Of a stretch of 64,000 nt of DNA, positions 43,262 to 52,184 are shown one piece after another. The DNA lies in the NCBI RefSeq assembly GCF_900302485.1, contig NZ_OMOI01000001.1, positions 372,001 to 436,000 of the forward strand, written 5' to 3'. Made by a program: the position numbers and the translations under genes. The notes under the pieces were generated by a model that was not told the origin of the DNA, ran no database searches, and saw only the letters and a list, made by a program, of their open reading frames with translations. Origin of the DNA: Aliiroseovarius pelagivivens. Lineage in GTDB: Bacteria > Pseudomonadota > Alphaproteobacteria > Rhodobacterales > Rhodobacteraceae. Numbering within the stretch: position 1 is the first letter of the stretch; the number at the start of each line of letters is the position of its first letter.

Positions 43262-44403
43262 GCTATCTTGAATACAACGTCAAATTCATACCATCCGGAT
43301 TTCGCAAGGTGTTTTACCTGAACTGGTCCCTTGTGCTCTTGCTTGTTGCTGTGGCCAGCGTCGGATTCCTGATGCTGTTTTCCGTCGCGGGGGGCAGGAT
43401 GGACCCATGGGCCATGGCGCAGATGAAAAGGTTCGCGCTGGGTATGGGGCTGATGTTTGTCATCGCCATGGTGCCGATCTGGTTCTGGCGGAATATGGCA
43501 GGGGTGGGGTATCTGCTCTCGCTGGTCCTGCTGGTCCTGGTCGAGGTGATCGGCTCGGTCGGCATGGGCGCGCAGCGCTGGATCGACCTTGGTTTTATGC
43601 GTCTGCAACCGTCAGAGTTGATGAAGATCACCTTGGTGATGATGTTGGCGGCCTATTATGACTGGCTTGATATCAAGAAGGTTTCGCGCCCGCTTTGGGT
43701 CCTTATTCCAGTGATCTTGATCCTATTGCCGACCTTTCTGGTGCTGCGTCAGCCGGATCTTGGAACCTCGATCCTGCTGGTCACGGGGGGCGGGGTGATC
43801 ATGTTTCTGGCGGGCGTCAGCCTGTGGTATTTCGGGGCGGTCATCGCCTCGGGCATCGGTCTGGTAACGTCTGTCTTCATGTCACGCGGAACGGAATGGC
43901 AGCTATTGAAGGACTATCAGTACCGCCGGATCGATACCTTCCTCGACCCGTCCTCGGATCCTCTGGGGGCTGGGTATCACATCACCCAGTCAAAGATCGC
44001 ACTGGGATCAGGCGGCTGGACCGGCCGGGGCTTCATGCAAGGCACGCAATCGCGCCTGAACTTCCTGCCGGAAAAACACACCGACTTCATTTTCACCACT
44101 TTGGCCGAGGAATTTGGCTTTCTGGGCGGGGTCTCGCTTCTGACGCTTTATGTGCTGATCCTTGCCTTCTGCGCCGTTTCGGCCTTCCAGAATAAGGACC
44201 GCTTCAGCTCGCTTCTGATCCTTGGAATTTCGGTCACGTTTTTCTTGTTCTTTGCGGTGAACATGTCCATGGTGATGGGCCTTGCCCCGGTGGTCGGGGT
44301 GCCGCTGCCGATGGTCAGCTATGGCGGGTCTGCCATGCTGGTTCTACTGGTCGGGTTCGGTTTGGTCCAAAGCGCACATGTGCACAGAGCGAGACAAAAG
44401 TGA
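43258..44403 (+). CDS. rodA: Peptidoglycan glycosyltransferase RodA
   Basis: A 381-residue SEDS-family glycan polymerase with ten predicted membrane helices, working with PBP2 in cell elongation. Family marks are QRWIDLGFMRLQPSELMKI (about residues 102-120), the extracytoplasmic catalytic Asp region YQYRRIDTFLDP, and the C-terminal GVPLPMVSYGGSAM. The length and topology are normal. The stop codon TGA shares a base with the ATG of the next gene. Confidence 0.96.
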   Translation: MSYLEYNVKFIPSGFRKVFYLNWSLVLLLVAVASVGFLMLFSVAGGRMDPWAMAQMKRFALGMGLMFVIAMVPIWFWRNMAGVGYLLSLVLLVLVEVIGSVGMGAQRWIDLGFMRLQPSELMKITLVMMLAAYYDWLDIKKVSRPLWVLIPVILILLPTFLVLRQPDLGTSILLVTGGGVIMFLAGVSLWYFGAVIASGIGLVTSVFMSRGTEWQLLKDYQYRRIDTFLDPSSDPLGAGYHITQSKIALGSGGWTGRGFMQGTQSRLNFLPEKHTDFIFTTLAEEFGFLGGVSLLTLYVLILAFCAVSAFQNKDRFSSLLILGISVTFFLFFAVNMSMVMGLAPVVGVPLPMVSYGGSAMLVLLVGFGLVQSAHVHRARQK

Positions 44404-45335
44404 TGAGCATCAATATCTTGTATGCAGGCAATCCCAAGCGCTGGGATGTCTATCAGCACGAAATCTCGAAAGCGATTGAGGAAATCGAGATCGAGGCCAC
44501 CTTGTCTTGCGATCTGCCCGCCGATCAGGTCGACTATATCATCTATGATCCAAACAGCGCGCTTCAGGACTTCACGCCCTTCACCCGTGCCAAGGCGGTG
44601 CTGGGTCTCTGGGCCGGGGTGGAACGGATCGTCTATAACCCGACGCTGACCCAACCCTATGCGCGCATGGTGGATCAGGGGCTGAGCGAAGGCATGACCG
44701 AATGGGTGGTGGGCCATGTACTGCGCCACCATCTGGAAATGGATCTGGACATTCACAACACGGATCCCGCTTGGGGTCGTCTGGCCCCGCCTTTGGCTCG
44801 TGATCGCCGTGTCGGCATTTTGGGGCTGGGAGAGCTGGGGCGCGTTGCGGCCAAAGCCCTTACCAATCTGAACTTCCCGGTGTCCGGTTGGAGCCGCGGT
44901 GCCAAGTCCATCGATGGTGTGACCTGTCTTCATGGCGATGATGGGCTAGAGCAGGTGTTGCGCTGCTCGGACATTTTGGTCCTGCTGTTGCCTGCCACCA
45001 AAGCGACCGAGAACGTTCTGAACGCTGAACGGATCGCGATGCTGCCCGAGGGGGCAGTGATCATCAATCCGGGCCGTGGTCCGCTGATTGACGATGTGGC
45101 GCTGCTGGAGGCGTTGGATCGCGGCCACGTTGGCCACGCGACACTGGATGTGTTCCGCGTCGAGCCCTTACCGGATGACGATCCTTACTGGGCGCACCCG
45201 AACGTCACCGTCACGCCGCATATCGCCTCGGACACCCGTCCTGACACGGCCGCCAAGGTGATCGCTGAAAATATTCGGCGCGGTGAATCGAAGGAACCCT
45301 TCTTGCATCTGGTCGATAAGAAGGCGGGCTATTAA
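44403..45335 (+). CDS. 2-hydroxyacid dehydrogenase (glyoxylate/hydroxypyruvate reductase A-like)
   Basis: A 310-residue D-isomer-specific dehydrogenase of the GhrA group: NAD(P) loop RVGILGLGELGRVAAKAL (about 133-150), Arg in INPGRGPLIDD, Glu in VFRVEPLP and His in VTPHIASDT. It reduces glyoxylate and hydroxypyruvate in the cytosol. The link to the rod operon is odd: its start overlaps the rodA stop by one base, although no wall-related role is known. A GTG three bases earlier is an alternative start. Confidence 0.9.
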   Translation: MSINILYAGNPKRWDVYQHEISKAIEEIEIEATLSCDLPADQVDYIIYDPNSALQDFTPFTRAKAVLGLWAGVERIVYNPTLTQPYARMVDQGLSEGMTEWVVGHVLRHHLEMDLDIHNTDPAWGRLAPPLARDRRVGILGLGELGRVAAKALTNLNFPVSGWSRGAKSIDGVTCLHGDDGLEQVLRCSDILVLLLPATKATENVLNAERIAMLPEGAVIINPGRGPLIDDVALLEALDRGHVGHATLDVFRVEPLPDDDPYWAHPNVTVTPHIASDTRPDTAAKVIAENIRRGESKEPFLHLVDKKAGY

Positions 45336-45347
45336 GCTACGGCTTCC

Positions 45348-45785
45348 CTAGAATTCCATCCAGATCGTGACCGGCCCGTCGTTCAGCAACGACACTTTCA
45401 TGTCGGCACCAAAGCGGCCCTGTGCGACCTCGATCCCGTGACCACGCAACTGGTCTGCGAAGTATTCGTACAGCCGTTCACCTTCCTCAGGGCGGGCTGC
45501 TGTTGAAAACCCCGGACGGTTCCCGCGCGAGGTATCTGCGGCCAGCGTGAACTGGCTGACCACCAGAACTGCTCCGCCCGTGTCCAGCACGGACCGGTTC
45601 ATCTTGTCAGCGTCATCTTTGAAGATCCGCAGTTTCGAGATCTTGGCCGCCAGAGTGTCGGCGTTCGCTTCGGCGTCGCCCTCCATCGCGCAGACCAGAA
45701 CCAGAAGGCCGGGGCCGATTTCACCAACGGTATCGCCATCCACACGGACGGCGGCTTCGCTGACGCGCTGGATCAATGCTCTCAT
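45348..45785 (-). CDS. dtd: D-aminoacyl-tRNA deacylase
   Basis: A 145-residue proofreading enzyme that frees tRNA from D-amino acids. The N-terminus [17 protein letters not shown], the substrate loop [18 protein letters not shown] and the C-terminal [10 protein letters not shown] (Gly-Pro cis motif) are diagnostic. The start overlaps the nitroreductase stop by four bases (ATGA); a longer in-frame start lies inside the nitroreductase gene and is not used. It is the last gene of the minus-strand run that begins at 51989. Confidence 0.96.
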   Translation of the reverse strand: MRALIQRVSEAAVRVDGDTVGEIGPGLLVLVCAMEGDAEANADTLAAKISKLRIFKDDADKMNRSVLDTGGAVLVVSQFTLAADTSRGNRPGFSTAARPEEGERLYEYFADQLRGHGIEVAQGRFGADMKVSLLNDGPVTIWMEF

Positions 45786-46462
45786 GTGGTTTCCTTTCCG
45801 TGCCAATGCACCCATTCGTCCAGATCCGCGCGATCGGTGCGGAAGTTGTTGGCGGGATGGGCTTCATCGCTGCGCCCGAAAGCAATGCCGCACAGGATCA
45901 CGCGATCCTTGGGCAGGTCAAACCAGTCGCGCAGAAAAGGCGCGAAGGCGGCCACGGCAGCTTGCGGGATTGTCGCCACGTCTTGAGCGGTGGCGGCTAG
46001 ACAGAAACCGGTCACAAAGCCCCCGCAATCCAAATAGGCATAGGGGCCAAGTTCGGCTGGGGCAGTGATCAACGCGATATGCGGTGCACCGAAGAAGCGG
46101 AAGTTTTCCAGCATCTGCTGACCGGATGCTGCGCGATCCCCCGGCGTCACGCCAACGCTTTTGTAAAGCTGTAACCCACAGGTCTTGCGGCGGTGTTGAT
46201 GCGGACCCGTATAGGCGCTGGGCCAATCCACATCTGGGGACTGCGCTGACTGCATCGCGTGGGCATAGAAGGCGTCGCGCAGCCGGTCGGTTTCCGGCGC
46301 GGTTGTGACCTCAACCTGCCAGGGCTGAGCATTGCACCAGCTTGGCACCTTTTGTGCTGACCGCAGGATCTGTTCGATCACCGGATCGGGGATCGGATCG
46401 GGGCGGAAGGCGCGGCAGGAATGGCGGGCGCTGAGAAGCGCGTCAAACTGATCGGGGTTCAT
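45782..46462 (-). CDS. Nitroreductase family protein
   Basis: A 226-residue FMN-dependent oxidoreductase. It begins with the flavin-binding motif [16 protein letters not shown] (residues 10-25), followed by APSW-type [14 protein letters not shown], and near the C-terminus [15 protein letters not shown]. It reduces nitroaromatics or quinones with NAD(P)H; the natural substrate is not predictable. It lies between the zinc-ribbon gene (9-base gap) and dtd (4-base overlap). That arrangement is probably co-transcription rather than shared function. Confidence 0.9.
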   Translation of the reverse strand: MNPDQFDALLSARHSCRAFRPDPIPDPVIEQILRSAQKVPSWCNAQPWQVEVTTAPETDRLRDAFYAHAMQSAQSPDVDWPSAYTGPHQHRRKTCGLQLYKSVGVTPGDRAASGQQMLENFRFFGAPHIALITAPAELGPYAYLDCGGFVTGFCLAATAQDVATIPQAAVAAFAPFLRDWFDLPKDRVILCGIAFGRSDEAHPANNFRTDRADLDEWVHWHGKETT

Positions 46463-46471
46463 GAGTACCTT

Positions 46472-47587
46472 CTATTGGCTTTGGGCCGACAGATAGCCGA
46501 TCACGCCTGCCGCGATCAGTCCTAAAATCACCGCGAATGTAATTTTCCAGACTGAATACGGGCGCTCGCCCTGCACGCGTCCGTTTTGTCCGTTCACCAC
46601 GAACCGATAGGTCTTGCCGCGATACTTGTACGCGGCCAGCCAGACGGGCAGCAGGATGTGTTTGAAGGTCAGATCGGACATGTCGGTATCCATCGCGCTG
46701 ACACGTTGACGGTCACCGCCAATGTCGAACTTCACATCGCGCAGGATCACGCGGTTCATATAGTCGCGCGCCTCGGTAAAGCCTTCGTCCAATTCGATCG
46801 TATAGCCTTCGGCGCGAAAGCCCGCCAGAAACTCGGGTCGGTAGGGTTCCAACCGCGACAAGTCCCACGGCTCCAGCGCGTCAGTGTATTTTTTGGGAAG
46901 ACCCTTCGAGGCCAACACCAATACATCGTCGAAGAATCGGGTCACCCGACCGGACACAGACGTCCATCGGACATGTTGCGTGGTGCGCTGTTCGCGCTGG
47001 CCGTTCACCGTGACGGTGCGGGTGCGTTCATGCACGATCCCGCGCTGGCCCGAATACTGCGTTTTGGTGTCCGCATCAAAAGTCCAATAGGGTACATAGA
47101 TGCCCGTCAATTTGCGCCCTTTGCGCGCGTAATCCTGCAATCCGTTCGGCGCGAACCATAGGCGCCCCAGCCAGTCGGTCATGGCTTTGCGGGCCTCGCG
47201 TTCCTCGATCTCGAACGGGGCCAGCCCTTTGGGCTTGATATGACGGTGCGTGCCGGTATCCGTGACGACAGGCGTTGCGCAGAAGGGGCACTCGGCTGCG
47301 TGCGTGTGCGTGTCAAACTCGAATTGGGCGGCGCAGTTGGGGCAGCTCACCACCCGCGTTTCTTCCATCTCGTGATCCGGCAGATCGGCAGACAGAGCGC
47401 GCTTCAGGTCCAGTTCGCGAATGACGGGCTGGGCAGGTTGGCGATCCTCGATCGGAACCTTGAAACCGCAATGGTCACAGGTCAGCTGATTGTGCTCGGG
47501 ATCGAACCGCAGATCCGCGCCGCATTGGTCACAGGGAAAGCGATGTTCTTCGATGGGCGTTTGAGTGTCTTCGCGCGGAAAGGCCAT
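46472..47587 (-). CDS. Zinc-ribbon membrane protein (TFIIB-type zinc finger, YdjG-like)
   Basis: A 371-residue protein with two N-terminal zinc ribbons: CDQCGADL...CDHCGFKV (about 19-42) and CPNCAAQF...CPFCATPV (about 83-103). The central part has a conserved TGIYVPYWTFDADT strand and a basic region with RVILRDVKFDIGGDRQRV. The C-terminus has LLPVWLAAYKYRGKTYRF and one hydrophobic helix ending GYLSAQSQ, anchoring it to the membrane. The architecture resembles YdjG, which acts with an SPFH protein in Bacillus membrane protection. It follows the SPFH gene by 76 bases. Confidence 0.8.
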   Translation of the reverse strand: MAFPREDTQTPIEEHRFPCDQCGADLRFDPEHNQLTCDHCGFKVPIEDRQPAQPVIRELDLKRALSADLPDHEMEETRVVSCPNCAAQFEFDTHTHAAECPFCATPVVTDTGTHRHIKPKGLAPFEIEEREARKAMTDWLGRLWFAPNGLQDYARKGRKLTGIYVPYWTFDADTKTQYSGQRGIVHERTRTVTVNGQREQRTTQHVRWTSVSGRVTRFFDDVLVLASKGLPKKYTDALEPWDLSRLEPYRPEFLAGFRAEGYTIELDEGFTEARDYMNRVILRDVKFDIGGDRQRVSAMDTDMSDLTFKHILLPVWLAAYKYRGKTYRFVVNGQNGRVQGERPYSVWKITFAVILGLIAAGVIGYLSAQSQ

Positions 47588-47663
47588 CCGGGGGAAACCT
47601 TGTCAGAGATATGCGTGGAGAAGGGCGACCCGGCTAGGCCGCCCGTTCAATTCATCGACCAGT

Positions 47664-48779
47664 TCAGGCACCCGGAGGGGGCGGTGGCAGGATGGTGAAA
47701 AGCTGGGCCAGTTCGGCCACGTCCTCGGCACGTTTCCAACCGTCCTGTCCGGGCGTCCAAACGTGGCTGTCACGGGTCAGGCTTCCAGCAGCGGCCATGC
47801 GGCCGATTGCGGCCTTAGAGAACGGGCCTTTGGTTTCGCCGTTTTCGGCCACATGCCAGACGTGTTCCACCGGCGGGGGCGGAGGCGGCGTTTGCGCGCG
47901 AGCAGCGGGTGCGGCAGGGGCAGCGCCCCATGGTCCGGACTGCATCTGTCCAGCCATGCCCATGCCCATCGCGGCGCCCATGCCTGCACCCATCGATGAC
48001 GCCATGGCCGAGTTCTCTGATCCCATCGCCTCGGCGGCGTTGAACTTCATGTAGTTGTCCAGATTGCCCGCAATTCCCATCGAGGTACGCTTGTCCAACA
48101 CCTGTTCAACCGCCGGCGGAAGCGAGATGTTTTCGATGTAGAACTCGGGGATCGATAGGCCATAATCGGCGACAATGCCAGTGATCTCGGCGGCGACGAT
48201 CTTGCCCAGATCAGCAGTATTGGCGGCCATGTCCAGAACCGGAATGCCAGCCCCTGCAATCACGCGGCTGAACGCCTGCACGATGATGTTGCGGATCTGG
48301 AAGCTGATCTCGTCCATCGTGAACTCGCCATCGGTGCCGACGATTTCCACAAGGAACTTTGCCGGATCCGTCACGCGCACCGAATAGGTGCCAAAGGCGC
48401 GGATGCGGGTTGGGCCGAATTCCGGATCGCGCAGCATGATCGGGTTCTTGGTGCCCCATTTCAGATCGTTGAAGCGTGTTGTGTTGACGTAATAGATCTC
48501 GGACTTGAAAGGCGATTTGAAGCCGTGATCCCAGTGATTGATGGTCGTCAGAATCGGCATGTTGTTGGTTTCAAGCATATAGAGGCCGGGCGTGAAGACA
48601 TCTGCCAGCTGGCCTTCATGCACGAACACGGCCGCCTGACCTTCGCGCACGGTCAGCTTGGCCCCATATTTAATCTCGTGATCCTCGCGTTCAAAACGCC
48701 AGACCATCGTGTCGCGGCTGTCATCCACCCAATGAATGACGTCGATGAATTCACCGGTCAGAAAATCAAGAATACCCAT
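47664..48779 (-). CDS. SPFH domain protein with C-terminal GYF_2 domain (virion core protein/YdjI type)
   Basis: A 371-residue protein. Residues 1 to about 240 form the SPFH/band-7 domain of the YdjI group (MGILDFLTGEFIDVIHW, then the FVHEGQLADVFTPGLY hallmark). An Ala/Met/Gly-rich linker follows, with a Pro run near 305-312. A GYF_2 domain closes the protein (HVWHVAENGETKGPFSKAAI, then GWKRAEDVAELAQLF). SPFH proteins scaffold membrane patches, and GYF_2 binds partners. The start at ATG 48779 follows GGAGG. The adjacent zinc-ribbon gene is its usual companion. Confidence 0.87.
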   Translation of the reverse strand: MGILDFLTGEFIDVIHWVDDSRDTMVWRFEREDHEIKYGAKLTVREGQAAVFVHEGQLADVFTPGLYMLETNNMPILTTINHWDHGFKSPFKSEIYYVNTTRFNDLKWGTKNPIMLRDPEFGPTRIRAFGTYSVRVTDPAKFLVEIVGTDGEFTMDEISFQIRNIIVQAFSRVIAGAGIPVLDMAANTADLGKIVAAEITGIVADYGLSIPEFYIENISLPPAVEQVLDKRTSMGIAGNLDNYMKFNAAEAMGSENSAMASSMGAGMGAAMGMGMAGQMQSGPWGAAPAAPAARAQTPPPPPPVEHVWHVAENGETKGPFSKAAIGRMAAAGSLTRDSHVWTPGQDGWKRAEDVAELAQLFTILPPPPPGA

Positions 48780-48807
48780 GGTCAAATCCTCCTAGGGGGC
48801 AAACGGG

Positions 48808-49782
48808 TCAAACAGAGCCGCCCATCAGTTCGGCTGCAATTTTTGTGAAGATCGGGCGCGCCTCGTCGGCGGTCATGCCGGGTTGCAGGCGCTTGTCATA
48901 GAGCATCCGCAACAAAAGCTCGTCATGGCTTGTCAGAAGCCCGAACTCGTCGGAATCGTTGAAGATCGAGGGGCGGGCCTCGGGGCTGTCATTGGGCAGG
49001 CCAAGGCCCTGCGCCAATTCCTCGTGGATACAGGCGGCGCGCATCAGGTCCGGCAACTCGGCGCGGATCACGGCGACGGCACGCTCGATACGATTGTCGT
49101 CGTCGCGGTCGCCGGCAAAGACAACGCATTGTGTATCGCGGTTCAGATTGGCGATCTGGTAGAGATCGGCGTCACTGATGCCAGGCACTGCACGGCGCAA
49201 CTCGGGCGCACTGACACGGCGTTCGTCTTCAGTCAGGATGAGGACGGTGAAATTCACGCCAAGCGGAACGGCCCCAGAGGCGGCGCTGATCGGATGACCG
49301 GTCAAGCGGGCCAGTCGAGCCACATAGGGCGCGAAGACCTGTCGGTCGGTCTCGCGCTGATCCTCTGGCACATTGGCCCCGAAGTTCAGCCCAAAGCGCA
49401 CGGGCCGGGTCCAGCGCGTCAGCTTGACCGGGCGTTCCAGTGTGATCCGGCGATCACCCACCTTGCTGTATTCGTTGTTGAAGGCGATGCGCTCGAAGTT
49501 TCGTACCAGCATGGCGTTGGTGAAAGGCGTGTCTGGACCACCCCCATCACCGCGCAGCTGGTCATGCACCAGACGGCTTGCCTGAATCTTGGAATAGTAA
49601 TTCCGAAGATAGGCACTGCTGTCTTTCGCATGGCCGACCGTCAGTTGCGGCAAAGATGCTACCGGCTGAGGGGGTGGCGCTTTGCCCCGCGTCGTCTGCT
49701 GCAAGGTACAGCCCATCACAGCAGTCAGGGCCGTCATCGCAATGACGGCCCGTGTGATCTTGTGAATTGCGGTTCTGCTCAC
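48808..49782 (-). CDS. DUF2927 lipoprotein
   Basis: A 324-residue exported protein starting at a GTG (49782) with AAAGGCAG before it. The N-terminus has an Arg/Lys lead, a hydrophobic stretch and a lipobox-like VMGC, so it is probably lipid-anchored. The mature region contains the DUF2927 hallmarks CIHEELAQGLGLPND and LLTSHDELLLRMLYD. HEELAQ looks like a zinc-protease helix in which the second His is replaced by Gln, so any enzyme activity is unclear. Its position between TelA and the SPFH gene, with 28-base gaps, suggests an outer arm of the same system. Confidence 0.82.
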   Translation of the reverse strand: MSRTAIHKITRAVIAMTALTAVMGCTLQQTTRGKAPPPQPVASLPQLTVGHAKDSSAYLRNYYSKIQASRLVHDQLRGDGGGPDTPFTNAMLVRNFERIAFNNEYSKVGDRRITLERPVKLTRWTRPVRFGLNFGANVPEDQRETDRQVFAPYVARLARLTGHPISAASGAVPLGVNFTVLILTEDERRVSAPELRRAVPGISDADLYQIANLNRDTQCVVFAGDRDDDNRIERAVAVIRAELPDLMRAACIHEELAQGLGLPNDSPEARPSIFNDSDEFGLLTSHDELLLRMLYDKRLQPGMTADEARPIFTKIAAELMGGSV

Positions 49783-49810
49783 CAATCTGCCTTTCGGGGT
49801 TTCGCCCTTC

Positions 49811-51004
49811 TTAGCTGTCAGACACGCTTTCGGCCAGATTGTGACCTGACGCTGTGCCACGTGCCTTGGCGGATGCCAGAGTTTCCTTCAGCTCGGCCTC
49901 CATCTTGACCAGCTCTTCTTCGGCTTCGGCGCGTTTGGCTTTGCCTTCGTCGGCAATGGCAAGGCTTTCCTCGATCGTTGCGATCAGGGTGGCGTTGGCA
50001 GATTTCACCGCTTCGATGTCGAAGACGCCGCGCTCCATTTCCTGACGGACCATGCGGTTGGCCTCTTGCAGGTTTTCGGCGTTGGCGGTCAGCAGCTCGT
50101 TGGTCAGGTCGGTGGCGTCCTTCACGGCAACCGCCGCTTCGGCCGAACGCTGGATGGTCACGGCCTGTGCCAACTGGGTTTCCCACAGCGGCACGGTGTT
50201 CACCAAGGTCGAGTTGATCTTGGTCACCAGCGACTTGTCGTTTTCCTGGACCAACCGGATCGAGGGCAGCGACTGCATCGTCACCTGACGGGTCAGTTTC
50301 AGGTCATGCACGCGGCGTTCCAGATCGTCACGCGCGGCGCGCAGGTCACGAAGCTCTTGCGCTTTGATCACGCCTTGATCTTCGGGGGCGGCGTCGACTT
50401 CGGCCACTTTGGCGGGGATCACAGTGTCATCCAATTCGGCCAACTTGGCTTCACCGGCGGCAATGTACAGCGCCAGTTCATCATAGAAATCGAGTGTCTT
50501 CTCATAGAGCTTGTCGAGCGACTTGATGTCTTTCAGCAGCACATGTTCGTGGTTCAGAAGGTTGTCGGTGATCTTGTCGATCTGGCCCTGAACGTCCTCG
50601 TAGCGCGCCATGAATTTGGCGGCAGGGGCCAAGCGGCCCAAAAGCTTCTCCCACCAGCTGCGCTTGCGGCGCATATCCAACTCGCTGATCGAGAAGCCGC
50701 GGATTGTTGTCACGATGTTGCGCAGGCTGTCGCCCGCCGGGCCAACATCTTTGTTGCGCACGCCTTGCAGCATGTCTTGGCTGATGACTTGAAGTTCGGA
50801 CTGTGCAGAAGAGCCAAATTCGATGATCGATTGGCTGTTCGCCATGTCGATCTCGTCCATGCGCTTTTGAATTTCGGCGCTGGTGGGCTTGTCCGCCTCG
50901 GCCAAAGGCACCAGAGCGGTCGATGGCTCGGGCAGGATCACGGCGGTGGCTTCTTCAATCTCTTTCAGAGCGGCTTGCGCCTGTTCGCGGGTTGTCTGGG
51001 TCAT
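49811..51004 (-). CDS. Toxic anion resistance protein TelA family
   Basis: A 397-residue, mainly helical and probably coiled-coil cytoplasmic protein of the TelA/KlaA/YaaN family. Characteristic stretches are LRNIVTTIRGFSISELDMRR, RKRSWWEKLLG, KITDNLLNHEHVLLKDIKSLDK in part, and VPLWETQLAQAVTIQ. The family was named for tellurite resistance on plasmids, but chromosomal copies beside xpaC are linked to envelope stress and the real role is unknown. ATG at 51004 follows GAGG. It starts 17 bases after the xpaC stop. Confidence 0.92.
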   Translation of the reverse strand: MTQTTREQAQAALKEIEEATAVILPEPSTALVPLAEADKPTSAEIQKRMDEIDMANSQSIIEFGSSAQSELQVISQDMLQGVRNKDVGPAGDSLRNIVTTIRGFSISELDMRRKRSWWEKLLGRLAPAAKFMARYEDVQGQIDKITDNLLNHEHVLLKDIKSLDKLYEKTLDFYDELALYIAAGEAKLAELDDTVIPAKVAEVDAAPEDQGVIKAQELRDLRAARDDLERRVHDLKLTRQVTMQSLPSIRLVQENDKSLVTKINSTLVNTVPLWETQLAQAVTIQRSAEAAVAVKDATDLTNELLTANAENLQEANRMVRQEMERGVFDIEAVKSANATLIATIEESLAIADEGKAKRAEAEEELVKMEAELKETLASAKARGTASGHNLAESVSDS

Positions 51005-51021
51005 CACATTATCCTCGTCAC

Positions 51022-51906
51022 TTAATCTTCAGAACGCACACCTTCGCGTGCCAATCGTTCGCGTAGAACCTCGATTTCCACATCAAGATCACTGCGATCA
51101 TCTTTCAGGAATTGTTTGGTTTTTGCCGTGAAATTTGCTTCCAAATCGTCCAGCAGGGCTTCGTAGTCTGCCAATGCGCCGCCATGCGGATCGCGCAGGT
51201 GAATGTCGACAAACTTGGCCGTCGCGTCACGCGCACCCAGTAGATAGACGCCCAGATATTTCCGGGCAGACGTCAGATCGCGGGGGTCGTCTTCGACGGT
51301 TCGAAACATGTCGCGTGCGGTTGCGATGAACTGATCCAAACGTGCCTCGACGCGGCGGTCACGAATGCGCGCGATGGTCTCGCGCATGGTGTTCAGATGC
51401 TTCTCGGCCTCGCCCACAGCGCGGGCCACGCGGTCGGTTTGAAATTCGTCTACGCCTTCTGCGCTTTTGTTGCGCAGGGGGTCGGGGCCAAATGCTGCCA
51501 AGTGCAAGCCGACACCAAGCGCGCCAAAGATCACAGCGTTCAGAACCGAGCCTCCGGCAAATCCCACCAGCGCCAGTCCCGCCCCCATCAGCGCGGACCC
51601 AAAGAGCTTGCGCGGAATGGCGGGGCGGCGTGCAATCTTGCGCGCGTCATAGGCCTGATGGGCCATCACGCCGTCGCGGGTCAGCCACGCCGATCCGATT
51701 AGAAGCCCGAATGCCACAAGGGTCAGCGCCATTTCGGTTGGCGGTTGAAAAAATGCACGGATCGCAAGGGGCAGGGGGGCAAGGAACAGAAAGTTCACGC
51801 GCCCAGCGCTGCGGGCCGGTTCCTGGCCATCGAAAGGACGGCGGGTGGGCGGCGCATTCTTGGGCTGCCCGCCGGGGCTGAATTCGCCACCAAATCGCTG
51901 TGCCAT
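51022..51906 (-). CDS. XpaC family membrane protein (5-bromo-4-chloroindolyl phosphate hydrolysis)
   Basis: A 294-residue protein with four hydrophobic segments in two pairs (about 38-80 and 112-145), then a helical cytoplasmic domain (about 155-294, with LNTMRETIARIRDRRVEARL and the C-terminal heptad-like FLKDDRSDLDVEIEVLRERL). The match is to XpaC, named from a phosphatase-like phenotype but without a catalytic motif. XpaC and TelA genes are adjacent in many bacteria. Its ATG shares one base with the stop of the 27-residue peptide gene upstream, a strong sign of coupled translation. Confidence 0.85.
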   Translation of the reverse strand: MAQRFGGEFSPGGQPKNAPPTRRPFDGQEPARSAGRVNFLFLAPLPLAIRAFFQPPTEMALTLVAFGLLIGSAWLTRDGVMAHQAYDARKIARRPAIPRKLFGSALMGAGLALVGFAGGSVLNAVIFGALGVGLHLAAFGPDPLRNKSAEGVDEFQTDRVARAVGEAEKHLNTMRETIARIRDRRVEARLDQFIATARDMFRTVEDDPRDLTSARKYLGVYLLGARDATAKFVDIHLRDPHGGALADYEALLDDLEANFTAKTKQFLKDDRSDLDVEIEVLRERLAREGVRSED

Positions 51907-51989
51907 TACGCGCCCCCCATGATCGAGACATAGAGGATCAGCGCGAGCAGCATGAAGAACGCAGTTTTCTGCAATCCATTTTCCGACAC
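51906..51989 (-). CDS. 27-residue membrane micro-protein upstream of xpaC
   Basis: A short frame reading MSENGLQKTAFFMLLALILY followed by VSIMGGA and TAA, starting at GTG (51989). A good ribosome site (GGAAGGGA, seven bases before the GTG) and a TAATG overlap with the xpaC start argue that it is real. The peptide is one hydrophobic helix with a short polar N-terminus, resembling small regulatory membrane peptides. It would be the first gene of the XpaC/TelA/SPFH run. No similarity is recognised; conservation in relatives would decide. Confidence 0.65.
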   Translation of the reverse strand: MSENGLQKTAFFMLLALILYVSIMGGA

Positions 51990-52184
51990 GTTCAGATCCC
52001 TTCCAGAAACGGCGTTGCAATTGCCAAGAAAGCCGAGGCGCGATTGCACGCCGTGCGGCCTTTTAGAACAACACGTTCCATGAGTTTTGTATCAGTAAGA
52101 AGAATAAGCCTGACCACGTGATAAACAAGGGGGAATGCTTTTGCAGGCTCCCCCTTGGCGGGAATTTACGCAGTAACTAGCGGA
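51990..52184. promoter_or_regulatory. Intergenic region with terminator hairpin downstream of the alkB-like gene
   Basis: A 195-base spacer. It holds an 8-bp stem CAAGGGGG (52126-52133) with CCCCCTTG (52150-52157), followed on the minus strand by TTTAT, a plausible terminator for the AlkB-type gene. The rest must contain the promoter of the XpaC/TelA run; no clear -35/-10 pair was identified. Confidence 0.55.

Noticed and set aside
49811..51906. Tellurite resistance island
   Set aside because: TelA and XpaC family names come from plasmid phenotypes. No terB/C/D genes or mobile markers are present, and the neighbours suggest an envelope role.
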